From Calothrix sp. PCC 7103 (GTDB lineage: Bacteria > Cyanobacteriota > Cyanobacteriia > Cyanobacteriales > Nostocaceae), in NCBI RefSeq assembly GCF_000331305.1, contig NZ_KB217478.1, positions 1,781,679 to 1,845,678 of the forward strand: a stretch of 64,000 nt of DNA, written 5' to 3'. Below, piece by piece: positions 46,787-53,881 of this stretch (position 1 is the first letter of the stretch; every line of letters begins with the position of its first letter). The translations under genes were made by a program, and so were the position numbers. The notes under the pieces were generated by a model, which was given only the letters and a program-made list of their open reading frames with translations, ran no database searches and was not told the DNA's origin.

Positions 46787-47296
46787 ATGACTTTTGCAAG
46801 TAACTTACCACCAGTAGCTACCAACAGACCTGTATTGAAAAAAGGCGACGGTGGTGCCAACGTTACAGAACTACAAACACTTCTATATGACTATGGTGCC
46901 TTTGCGTTAGCTTGCATCTTTGGTCTTCCTGAAGTTTTAATTGATGGTGATTTTGGTGATGATACAGAAGATACAGTCAAAGCGTTTCAGCGACAAGTAT
47001 TTCTCACGGTCGATGGTATTGTAGGTAGTATTACTTGGCAAGCACTGATTAGAAAGGCGCCTATTAATATGCCAGTACTGAGAAGAGGTAGTAAAGGCGA
47101 ACTTGTATCGCGCGTTCAGATACGATTAATTATTAGCGGTGATTATCAAGGTGCTATTGATGGTGATTTTGGTGTAGCTACAGAAGAAGCTGTTAAATCT
47201 TTACAGCGACGTAATCGTTCAGGTGTCGATGGAATTATAGGTAATGGCACTTGGCTATTATTAAGTCAAATCAAAGAAGCTGAATGTTTACCTTAA
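46787..47296 (+). CDS. Peptidoglycan-binding protein with two PG_binding_1 repeats
   Basis: A 169-residue protein built of two PG_binding_1 repeats. Repeat 1 (about 17-88) has LKKGDGGANVTELQTLLYDY and DGDFGDDTEDTVKAFQRQVF; repeat 2 (about 95-162) has LRRGSKGELVSRVQIRLIIS and DGDFGVATEEAVKSLQRRNR. It has no signal peptide or catalytic domain, so it is a binding module only. The next gene is a tandem paralogue. Confidence 0.9.
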   Translation: MTFASNLPPVATNRPVLKKGDGGANVTELQTLLYDYGAFALACIFGLPEVLIDGDFGDDTEDTVKAFQRQVFLTVDGIVGSITWQALIRKAPINMPVLRRGSKGELVSRVQIRLIISGDYQGAIDGDFGVATEEAVKSLQRRNRSGVDGIIGNGTWLLLSQIKEAECLP

Positions 47297-47397
47297 AAAG
47301 AAACCCGGTTTCTAAGATTTTGTTTGCGGAATAAATCAAATCGAATTTGATTATAAATATATATTCACCCACCATAGTCACCACCAGAGTAAAAATT

Positions 47398-47910
47398 ATG
47401 ACAACTACAATTAATACTTTAACACCACTCAATAAACCTATTCTAAAACTTGGCGCCAAAGGTGAAGCTGTCAAAGAGCTACAAAAATTATTATTTCAAT
47501 ATCATGTATTTGTATATTTAGATAATAAAGGCGCCTGTGTATTTCCTGGCGAAGAAGTTATTGATGGCATATTTGGCGCCAAAACAACCGACGCTGTAAA
47601 ACTCTTTCAAAACCAAATGTTTCTCACACATGACGGTATCGTTGGTGATAGCACCTGGAAATCTTTGTACAAAGGGGCGCCTGTTGGTTTACCCGTTCTC
47701 AAAAAAGGTAGTCAAGGTGATTTAGTAAATCTTATTCAAGAACGCATGTCCCTTGAAGGTTATTATAAAGGCATAATTGACGGTGACTTTGGTTCGGGTA
47801 CGGAAACCGCTGTAAAAGCTCTACAAAAACGTGCAGGTTTAACTACTGATGGCGCCGTTGGTGATAAAACCTGGTCAAGTCTTAGCAAGATTAACACCAT
47901 ATTTTGCTAA
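47398..47910 (+). CDS. Peptidoglycan-binding protein, tandem paralogue
   Basis: From the ATG at 47398 the protein has 170 residues and the same two-repeat layout as its upstream neighbour: LKLGAKGEAVKELQKLLFQY and DGIFGAKTTDAVKLFQNQMF, then LKKGSQGDLVNLIQERMSLE and DGDFGSGTETAVKALQKRAG. An open frame extends back to 47347 but has no better start. The pair arose by gene duplication. No export signal is seen. Confidence 0.9.
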   Translation: MTTTINTLTPLNKPILKLGAKGEAVKELQKLLFQYHVFVYLDNKGACVFPGEEVIDGIFGAKTTDAVKLFQNQMFLTHDGIVGDSTWKSLYKGAPVGLPVLKKGSQGDLVNLIQERMSLEGYYKGIIDGDFGSGTETAVKALQKRAGLTTDGAVGDKTWSSLSKINTIFC

Positions 47911-47935
47911 AATTTATAAATAAGTATGCTGAAAA

Positions 47936-47956
47936 CCCCGTCTTTTTAAGACGGGG
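47936..47956. repeat. CCCCGTC hairpin upstream of the TnpB element
   Basis: CCCCGTC, TTTTTAA, GACGGGG, then ATGAAAGCG. A second small stem, GATGGCTTTAGCCATC, follows at about 47970-47987. Such hairpins mark ends of IS200/IS605-type elements, so this may be the left end of the TnpB element, though it could also be a terminator for the gene before it. Confidence 0.45.
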
Positions 47957-48224
47957 ATGAAAGCGTTTAGGATGGCTTTAGCCATCAATAATACTATATT
48001 TTATAATTACCTATAAAGTCATATTGACACTTTTATCATAACCTGTTTACTGGTATTTTCTGTTTTCATATATTCAATATCGGTAAGTATTACAACATGT
48101 GTTATTTTATTTTTTGTTAATAAAAATTTGGGATAAGTAGATTTTTTAACATTTTAATATTGATATATTTAAGATATTTGTGTATACTATTTATAGTAAA
48201 TTTAATCAAGGAGGTGAATGTAAT
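47957..48224. other. AT-rich leader before tnpB
   Basis: No gene is seen. An AAGGAGGTGA ribosome site at 48209-48218 serves tnpB. Confidence 0.5.
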
Positions 48225-49730
48225 TTGCTAACAAACTACGTATATAAACTTCAACCTAATGTCAGCCAAAGTAATGAAATGGGTCGCACTATTGATATGC
48301 TTCGCAGTCATTACAATTGGTGTTTGGGTGATAGAATAGCCCAATATAATCAACAATTTATACAAGGTGATTATTGCGATATTAGAACAAAAGCTGAAGC
48401 TTGTCCTATTACTTGTTTTGTTAGCAAAAATGGCGCCAGTGGGTTTCCTTGGAAAGATGATAAAGAAATAGAATCAATATCTCAATATATTCAAGGTGAA
48501 TATTGTCTAATACCTGTGGACATTAAAAACCCACGTCGTAGTGCTGGAAGTATTCAAATCACGGAACTGCCAATATTGAAGGTTGCTCGACCCTGGTATG
48601 CTGATATTGATTCAACAGTATTACAACAAAATGTAAAACGGCTGGATACTGCCTATGAAAACTTCTTCAATGGTAAAGGTTTCCCAAAATTTAAAAAGCG
48701 TAGCAATTTTACATCATTTACTTATCAAATGGGGGTAAAGGTAAGTGGAAATAAAATTTACCTTCCCAAATTGGGGTGGATGCGTTTTCATAATTCCAGA
48801 CCAATACCACCAGGATTTGTAATCAAAGCTGCAACAATACGGAAACGTCAAGATGGTTGGTATATTTCTATCAGGATTGAAGATAAAACTATACCTGATT
48901 ATGTATCCAAACCCTTGTCAGAAGTAAATAAAGTAATTGGTTGTGATTTGGGTATTACAAAGCTAGTTCATCTATCGGATGGACATCAAATTGAAAATCC
49001 GCGCGTCGCAACCAACAAAAAGACTAGAAGAATGCTGAAAGTTAGGCAGCGTCGAGTTAGTCGTAAAAATAAAAATAGTAATAATCAGAAGCGCGCAAGT
49101 AAGAGAGTAGGGAGGTTACACAAAAAGATTGCTGATAAACGCGACAGCTACCAATGGAAAATCGCTTCGGAAATTGTATCACGTAACGTGGATGCAATTG
49201 GTGTGGAAGATTTAAATATTGCTGGTATGCTACGACGTTGTAAGGTTAAAGTTGATGAGAATACAGGACGCTTTTTACCGAATGGACAATCAATTAAAAA
49301 ACATTTAAATCGCGCTATCAGTGATGCTAGCTGGAATGAATTAGTTTTGAAAATTGAGTATCTCGCTGCGAAGCAAGGAAAGATTTTAGTAAAAATTAAT
49401 CCGAAAAATTCTAGCATTGAGTGTAGAAATTGCGGTCATGTCGATAAGTCAAGTAGAGACGGAGAAACATTTATCTGTACTCAATGTGGCTACTACGAAC
49501 ACGCTGACATTGGTGCCGCCAAAACAATCCGAGACAGAGTAATTCAATTAATAGAATATCAAAAGGTACACGGGGACTGCGTGGAACCAGCGGATAAAAC
49601 TGCTAAACGCCCGAAAAAACGTAAGGAGAAATCAGCACGCTCTTCTTTGAAGAGCAAACGTGTTGAGCCTGGGAACCCAAAATCTAAGGGTGAAAACCCT
49701 GAAACTGGGATACAAGAAGATATAGCCTAA
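48225..49730 (+). CDS. tnpB: TnpB, RNA-guided nuclease of a solo IS200/IS605-type (IS1341 group) element
   Basis: A protein of 501 residues from the TTG at 48225, chosen because AAGGAGGTGA lies seven bases before it. The RuvC-like site appears intact: Asp in GCDLGITKLVHLSDG, Glu in IGVEDLNIAGM and Asp in YYEHADIGAAK. A four-Cys zinc finger is present (CRNCGHVDKSSRDG, then CTQCGYY). The N-terminal region contains an insertion of about 60 residues relative to minimal TnpB (about residues 50-115). No tnpA is nearby. The basic tail after the zinc finger is long. The guide RNA (omegaRNA) would be expected to overlap the 3' end of the gene and the right-end hairpin. Confidence 0.92.
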   Translation: MLTNYVYKLQPNVSQSNEMGRTIDMLRSHYNWCLGDRIAQYNQQFIQGDYCDIRTKAEACPITCFVSKNGASGFPWKDDKEIESISQYIQGEYCLIPVDIKNPRRSAGSIQITELPILKVARPWYADIDSTVLQQNVKRLDTAYENFFNGKGFPKFKKRSNFTSFTYQMGVKVSGNKIYLPKLGWMRFHNSRPIPPGFVIKAATIRKRQDGWYISIRIEDKTIPDYVSKPLSEVNKVIGCDLGITKLVHLSDGHQIENPRVATNKKTRRMLKVRQRRVSRKNKNSNNQKRASKRVGRLHKKIADKRDSYQWKIASEIVSRNVDAIGVEDLNIAGMLRRCKVKVDENTGRFLPNGQSIKKHLNRAISDASWNELVLKIEYLAAKQGKILVKINPKNSSIECRNCGHVDKSSRDGETFICTQCGYYEHADIGAAKTIRDRVIQLIEYQKVHGDCVEPADKTAKRPKKRKEKSARSSLKSKRVEPGNPKSKGENPETGIQEDIA

Positions 49731-49744
49731 AACTTCTTGTGAAT

Positions 49745-49765
49745 CTCTGTGGCTTCCGCCCAGAG
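49745..49765 (+). mobile_element. Probable right-end hairpin of the TnpB element
   Basis: CTCTGTGGC, TTCC, GCCCAGAG followed by AGAGTCAAG. The GAATCTC...AGAGAGAGTCAA form is like right ends of cyanobacterial IS200/IS605 elements, so the cleavage end is probably near 49773. Target DNA beyond it would define the guide. Confidence 0.55.
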
Positions 49766-49773
49766 AGAGTCAA

Positions 49774-50188
49774 GATAATAACACATTGTAGAGACTTGTT
49801 CACGTAGTCTCCCGCTCTTAATAATCACGTCTCTACAAAATTTTTCAATATATGCAACTAGTGTAAATTAATTATATAAAGTAGCTTGTGTCATTATTTT
49901 TGGGATTTAAGAGGAATGAACCACGCTCCTACATAAAGCAAGAGGTAAGAAAAGAGAAGACCTTAAATTTTAGATTTAATAACCACCATACTAAACTCTT
50001 AATTATTTCAATTCTGTTTCGTTACATTTTAATAAAAGAAACTAAAAATATTATTAAGATATGACAAAGTATCTTTTTTAGACTTACACTGATTAAAAAT
50101 TAATTTGCATCCTGTAATCATTTGTAGAGACGCTCCGGAATAGCGTCTCTACAAAATTTTTTGAAATTTAAAAGATCAGTGAATACGT
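49774..50188. other. Repeat-bearing gap before the radical SAM gene
   Basis: No gene is seen. It holds two GTAGAGAC palindromes (49786-49838 and 50122-50154). The second is a perfect 12-bp stem (TTGTAGAGACGC, TCCGGAATA, GCGTCTCTACAA) just before AATTTTTTG, which would act as a terminator 34 nt ahead of the next start codon. Confidence 0.6.
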
Positions 50189-51331
50189 ATGAACTCTTTG
50201 CTAACGAATTTACGTCTTAAATGGTTTACTGCGACTAGGGCACTTAATTATAGTACAGATTTTGTAACAATTCTTTATCAAATTTATCTGAACCACAATA
50301 AAATTATCCATTTTCGGCAAGGTTATCCAGTTTATTCCTTGTCAACACCAGCTTTGTTCAGTAAACCTTCAGCAAATTTTATTTCTAGAGCTTTATATAG
50401 AACAATTCAAAATAAAAACTTACCAAACATGATGAGTTTTGCCGTGAATGATATTTGTAATGCGACTTGCGAGCATTGCAGTTTCTTTTCGGCTGTCGAA
50501 GAAGCCAATAGAAAAGTTTTAACGCTTGAGCAGTCACAGAAATTAATTCAAGATGCTCAAGATTTAGGCGTTTCTGTAATTAATTTTGTTGGTGGTGAAC
50601 CTTTAATGCGAGAGGATTTACCTCAAATTATTAGCTCTGTGAATAAAAGTCTTGCTACGACTATATTATTTACTAATGGGTGGAACTTATTTGAGCGGGC
50701 AACAGAGTTAAAAAAAGCTGGTTTGGATAGTGTTTATATTAGTATTGATGCTGCTACAGCAGATAAACATGATAAGTTTCGGCAAAAGCCAGGTTTGTTT
50801 GATAAGGCTATTCAAGGAATACGCAAAGCAAAACAGTTAGGGTTTTCTTGTGGAATTTCTACTACCATGACTCCAGAATCTTATGAAGATGGAGAATTAG
50901 ATAGAATTGTGGAGTTAGGAAAACAAATAGGAATTCATGAAGTTTTAGTTTTTGATGCGTTACCTAGTGGAAGATATCAGGAGCGTTTAGATTTAGTTGA
51001 TAATCAAGATTGGGTAGAGTCTATGATTCATTCTGCTAAAAAATATAATTTAGACAATAGTTATCCTGGAGTTGTTTTCTTTGCCTATTTTAGCAGCTAT
51101 CGAAGTGTTGGTTGTTCTTGTGGTACTAGCTACTTTTATACATCTCCTTATGGGGATATTATGTCCTGCGATTTTAATCATGCTAAGTTTGGAAATATTT
51201 TGCAAGAACCACTTTGGAAAATATGGGATAGGTTAACTACTCTACCTGAATTTTGTCAGTCTAAATGGGGTGGGTGCAAAATTAAAGATTCGCAATATCG
51301 ACAAAAAGAAGTTGTCTCTGGTGGGAAGTAA
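50189..51331 (+). CDS. Radical SAM enzyme of a probable prenyl-lipid cluster
   Basis: A 380-residue radical SAM protein. The [4Fe-4S] motif is Cys90-X3-Cys94-X2-Cys97 in NDICNATCEHCSFF. SAM-binding segments are INFVGGEPLMREDLPQI and LDSVYISIDAATADKHDKFR. The C-terminal part has more cysteines (GCSCGTSYFYTSPYGDIMSC, KWGGCK), suggesting a SPASM/twitch-type auxiliary cluster. An N-terminal helical extension of about 80 residues precedes the barrel. The next gene begins 4 nt after the stop. Reaction unknown; carbon-skeleton or methylthiolation-type chemistry on a lipid precursor would fit the neighbours but is only inferred. Confidence 0.85.
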   Translation: MNSLLTNLRLKWFTATRALNYSTDFVTILYQIYLNHNKIIHFRQGYPVYSLSTPALFSKPSANFISRALYRTIQNKNLPNMMSFAVNDICNATCEHCSFFSAVEEANRKVLTLEQSQKLIQDAQDLGVSVINFVGGEPLMREDLPQIISSVNKSLATTILFTNGWNLFERATELKKAGLDSVYISIDAATADKHDKFRQKPGLFDKAIQGIRKAKQLGFSCGISTTMTPESYEDGELDRIVELGKQIGIHEVLVFDALPSGRYQERLDLVDNQDWVESMIHSAKKYNLDNSYPGVVFFAYFSSYRSVGCSCGTSYFYTSPYGDIMSCDFNHAKFGNILQEPLWKIWDRLTTLPEFCQSKWGGCKIKDSQYRQKEVVSGGK

Positions 51332-51335
51332 AACT

Positions 51336-52364
51336 ATGATTTCAGATTTTTATTTGGTTCCAATACTTGCAACATGCAATTTTGATAAGACCCCAACTTT
51401 GCCAATTATCTTTTTTGAATTATTTATTGCTTTGGGGTTTGCAGTAAGTATGTTTTTCTTGCCAAAAGTTAAAGATAAAATTTGGCAACGGTTTGGTATC
51501 ATGGCTGTGGGGGTGTTGATATTTGAAATGTTTACGGCGCCCATGTGGAAAAATCATAGAATGGGTGAGTGGGCTTATTTATATCACGATGTTAGCTGGA
51601 TTTTAACAATTGGTTGGACTTCTCTGATTTTAACTACTGTGTTAGTAATTGATAAGTTACTTTCCCATGTGAAAGAGTCACAGAGATTTCTTATTTATTT
51701 GGGAATCTTGACATTTCTAATTGTACCTTTAGAAATATGGGCTGTGAATATTAATTTACGGAGTTACTCGCCAGAAGTTAACAAAGTTGTGTCTGGCATT
51801 TTTATTTTCAGAGTCCCGATAGAGATTTTCTACTACACACCCGTGTTTACAGGTTTGATTATTAGCTTCTATAAATACTGGAGTTTTGTAATTGATGATG
51901 TACCATTAGTGCCTTTAAAGCATCGAAAATGGGTGCGTGATATTACAATTTCTTTCATAGGTATCTTTTTATTTGAAGTCATGGTAGAACCAATGGCGGT
52001 AAATCAAAAATTTCCCCAGTGGTCATATATTTTCCACGATATCAGCTTATTTATCCCTGGAATTTGGATTGTAGTAATCGGTATAACCGCTGTTTTAGTC
52101 GGGAAATTCTTTAGCCATTTTCCCATGCTTTACAGATTTTTAATTGCATTGAGTATTACTACATGTTTAGCTATACCAATTGAAGCAACATTTATTAGAA
52201 ATGGTTTTAGGGTATATAGTGAAAGCGCTCAACATTTTTATACAGGTGTGTTTATGCCTGTTTTAAAAATACCTATTGAAATTGCATTTGCCGTTCCTTT
52301 TTATATGGCATTAATGATTGCCTTCATACGTTATTGGGAAAATATTCTAGATAATAATCTATAG
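51336..52364 (+). CDS. Membrane protein with duplicated lycopene-cyclase-like domain
   Basis: A 342-residue integral membrane protein with about eight helices. It is an internal duplication. The first half has LIFEMFTAPMWKNHRMGEWA and YLYHDVSWILTIGWTSLILT; the second has LFEVMVEPMAVNQKFPQWSY and IFHDISLFIPGIWIVVIGIT. Both contain E-x(4)P-M, W-(A/S)Y and (Y/F)HD(V/I)S. Short paired domains like these resemble CrtYc/CrtYd and CarR lycopene cyclase domains. The start is the ATG at 51336, since a longer open frame overlaps the radical SAM gene. With a UbiA prenyltransferase nearby, a cyclase or isoprenoid-modifying role is plausible but unproven. Confidence 0.7.
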   Translation: MISDFYLVPILATCNFDKTPTLPIIFFELFIALGFAVSMFFLPKVKDKIWQRFGIMAVGVLIFEMFTAPMWKNHRMGEWAYLYHDVSWILTIGWTSLILTTVLVIDKLLSHVKESQRFLIYLGILTFLIVPLEIWAVNINLRSYSPEVNKVVSGIFIFRVPIEIFYYTPVFTGLIISFYKYWSFVIDDVPLVPLKHRKWVRDITISFIGIFLFEVMVEPMAVNQKFPQWSYIFHDISLFIPGIWIVVIGITAVLVGKFFSHFPMLYRFLIALSITTCLAIPIEATFIRNGFRVYSESAQHFYTGVFMPVLKIPIEIAFAVPFYMALMIAFIRYWENILDNNL

Positions 52365-52376
52365 GAAGCATCGGAA

Positions 52377-52808
52377 ATGAGACGATTTATAAAAATTTTA
52401 ATAGGCATCCCCATTGTATTTGGTTCCCTGGCTTTAATGTCTGGTGGAATTCAATCTGCATTGCAAATAATTCAGATATCACTTCTTTGCACTCTGGGAA
52501 TTAGTTTAGTAGTTTGGATTCCTCTTTGCTGGCTTTTTGGTTCGGTAACGCTCGAAGTTGTTGAACATTTATTGGGGCGAACTCTTGTACCATATAATTC
52601 AACAGAAATAAGAAGTGATGCTCTTAGGCAGCAGAATATTTCACTAACTCCTCAAAGTATTTCTTTGATTGATTATATCGAAAAAGGTATTAAGCAAGGT
52701 TGGAGTGAAACTCAAATTACTAGCAGACTCAGAGCGCAAGGTTGGAATGATGAAGAAATTGCAGAAGCTCAGTTGACTGTGAGAGCGAAGTCAGAAGGAA
52801 ATCAATAA
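52377..52808 (+). CDS. Small membrane protein with C-terminal helical domain
   Basis: A 143-residue protein with two or three membrane helices (ILIGIPIVFGSLALMSGG, ISLLCTLGISLVVWIPLCWL) and a soluble C-terminal part, IDYIEKGIKQGWSETQITSR then LRAQGWNDEEIAEAQLTVRA. The last part resembles a short helical domain often seen at the end of cyanobacterial membrane proteins. Its stop is directly followed by the UbiA start, so it is part of the operon. Function unknown. Confidence 0.75.
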   Translation: MRRFIKILIGIPIVFGSLALMSGGIQSALQIIQISLLCTLGISLVVWIPLCWLFGSVTLEVVEHLLGRTLVPYNSTEIRSDALRQQNISLTPQSISLIDYIEKGIKQGWSETQITSRLRAQGWNDEEIAEAQLTVRAKSEGNQ

Positions 52809-53723
52809 ATGCTACTAGAACAAAATCGATGGTGGATTTATCAAAAAGAACGTTTCCCTGTTTTTAAAAACGGGCTATTAATCGCAGTTTTTAGTGGTTC
52901 TGCGGTAGGTTATTCTGGTTTATTGCGTGGTAATGACAGCCTACCAAATTTATCTTCATTATTCGTTGCCTTTACTACTATTTTTATTTTCTTCCTACAA
53001 CTGCGGATAGCAGATGAATTTAAAGATTGTGTAGAAGACGCGCGCTACCGTGCTTATCGTCCAGTTCCTAGAGGTTTAGTAAGGTTAGATGAATTAGGTT
53101 GGGTAAGTATTTTTGGCGCCTTAATTCAGTTGAGTTTGAGTTTTTATTTATCAACTTGGTTAACATTGGTGTTGGGTGGAGTTTGGCTTTATATCGGGTT
53201 GATGAGCCAAGAGTTTTTTGTCGCAAAGTGGCTGAAGGCTAATCCTTTGATTTACATGTTAAGTCATATGCTAATTATGCCTCTGATTAACCTTTATGGT
53301 ACTGCCTGCGATTGGTTGGTTTCTGGCGCCACATTTCCATTGAATGGTTTATGGTTTTTAGTGGCTAGCTTTTTTAACGGGATGGTAATTGAAATTGCAA
53401 GGAAGATTAGGGCGCCTAATGATGAAGAGTTTGGGGTGGAAACATATAGTAGCTTGTGGGGATATAAAAATGCAGTTTGTGCTTGGGTGTTTGTGCTTGG
53501 TTTAGGAGCGCTTGCTACTTGGTTTGCTGCGTATCAAATTGATGAAGTAACTTTGGTTGGCTTTGTGGTGGTGACATTATTATTTTGTGCTGTGGGAGTA
53601 GGGTGGGTGTTTTGGCGCCAACCTGTAACTAAGTGGGCGAATTTAATTGATACTATGTCTGGACTGTGGACTTTGTTTATTTACCTCAGTTTGGGAGTTA
53701 TACCAATCCTAAGTCATTTGTAA
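52809..53723 (+). CDS. UbiA-family prenyltransferase
   Basis: A 304-residue membrane prenyltransferase with about eight helices. The first Asp-rich motif is Asp69-X3-Asp73-X3-Asp77 in ADEFKDCVEDARYRAYRPVPR. The second region reads IARKIRAPNDEEFGVETYSS with SLWGY, as in UbiA enzymes. Both magnesium-diphosphate sites are therefore present. It transfers a prenyl group from a polyprenyl diphosphate to an acceptor that cannot be told from sequence. It starts immediately after the small membrane protein gene and seems co-transcribed with the radical SAM and cyclase-like genes. Confidence 0.87.
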   Translation: MLLEQNRWWIYQKERFPVFKNGLLIAVFSGSAVGYSGLLRGNDSLPNLSSLFVAFTTIFIFFLQLRIADEFKDCVEDARYRAYRPVPRGLVRLDELGWVSIFGALIQLSLSFYLSTWLTLVLGGVWLYIGLMSQEFFVAKWLKANPLIYMLSHMLIMPLINLYGTACDWLVSGATFPLNGLWFLVASFFNGMVIEIARKIRAPNDEEFGVETYSSLWGYKNAVCAWVFVLGLGALATWFAAYQIDEVTLVGFVVVTLLFCAVGVGWVFWRQPVTKWANLIDTMSGLWTLFIYLSLGVIPILSHL

Positions 53724-53738
53724 AATTTTTCTTCTCTT

Positions 53739-53845
53739 CTTTCCTTTGCCTTCTTTGCGTACTTTGCGGTTCGTTACATCAACAAAAACTAGATTTATAT
53801 AATAAACCGCAAAGGCGCAAAGGACGCTAAGAGAGGAAAGAAAGA
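53739..53845. repeat. Long imperfect inverted repeat between the UbiA gene and the dikinase gene
   Basis: The left arm about 53739-53771 (CCTTCTTTGCGTACTTTGCG) and the right arm about 53806-53845 (CCGCAAAGGCGCAAAGGACG) are imperfect reverse complements. This ACCGCAAAGGCGCAAAGG-type repeat is dispersed in related genomes. It may lower read-through to the next gene. Confidence 0.5.
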
Positions 53846-53881
53846 GGGATTTTTAGAAGTTATAAAATCGTTTATATAAAT

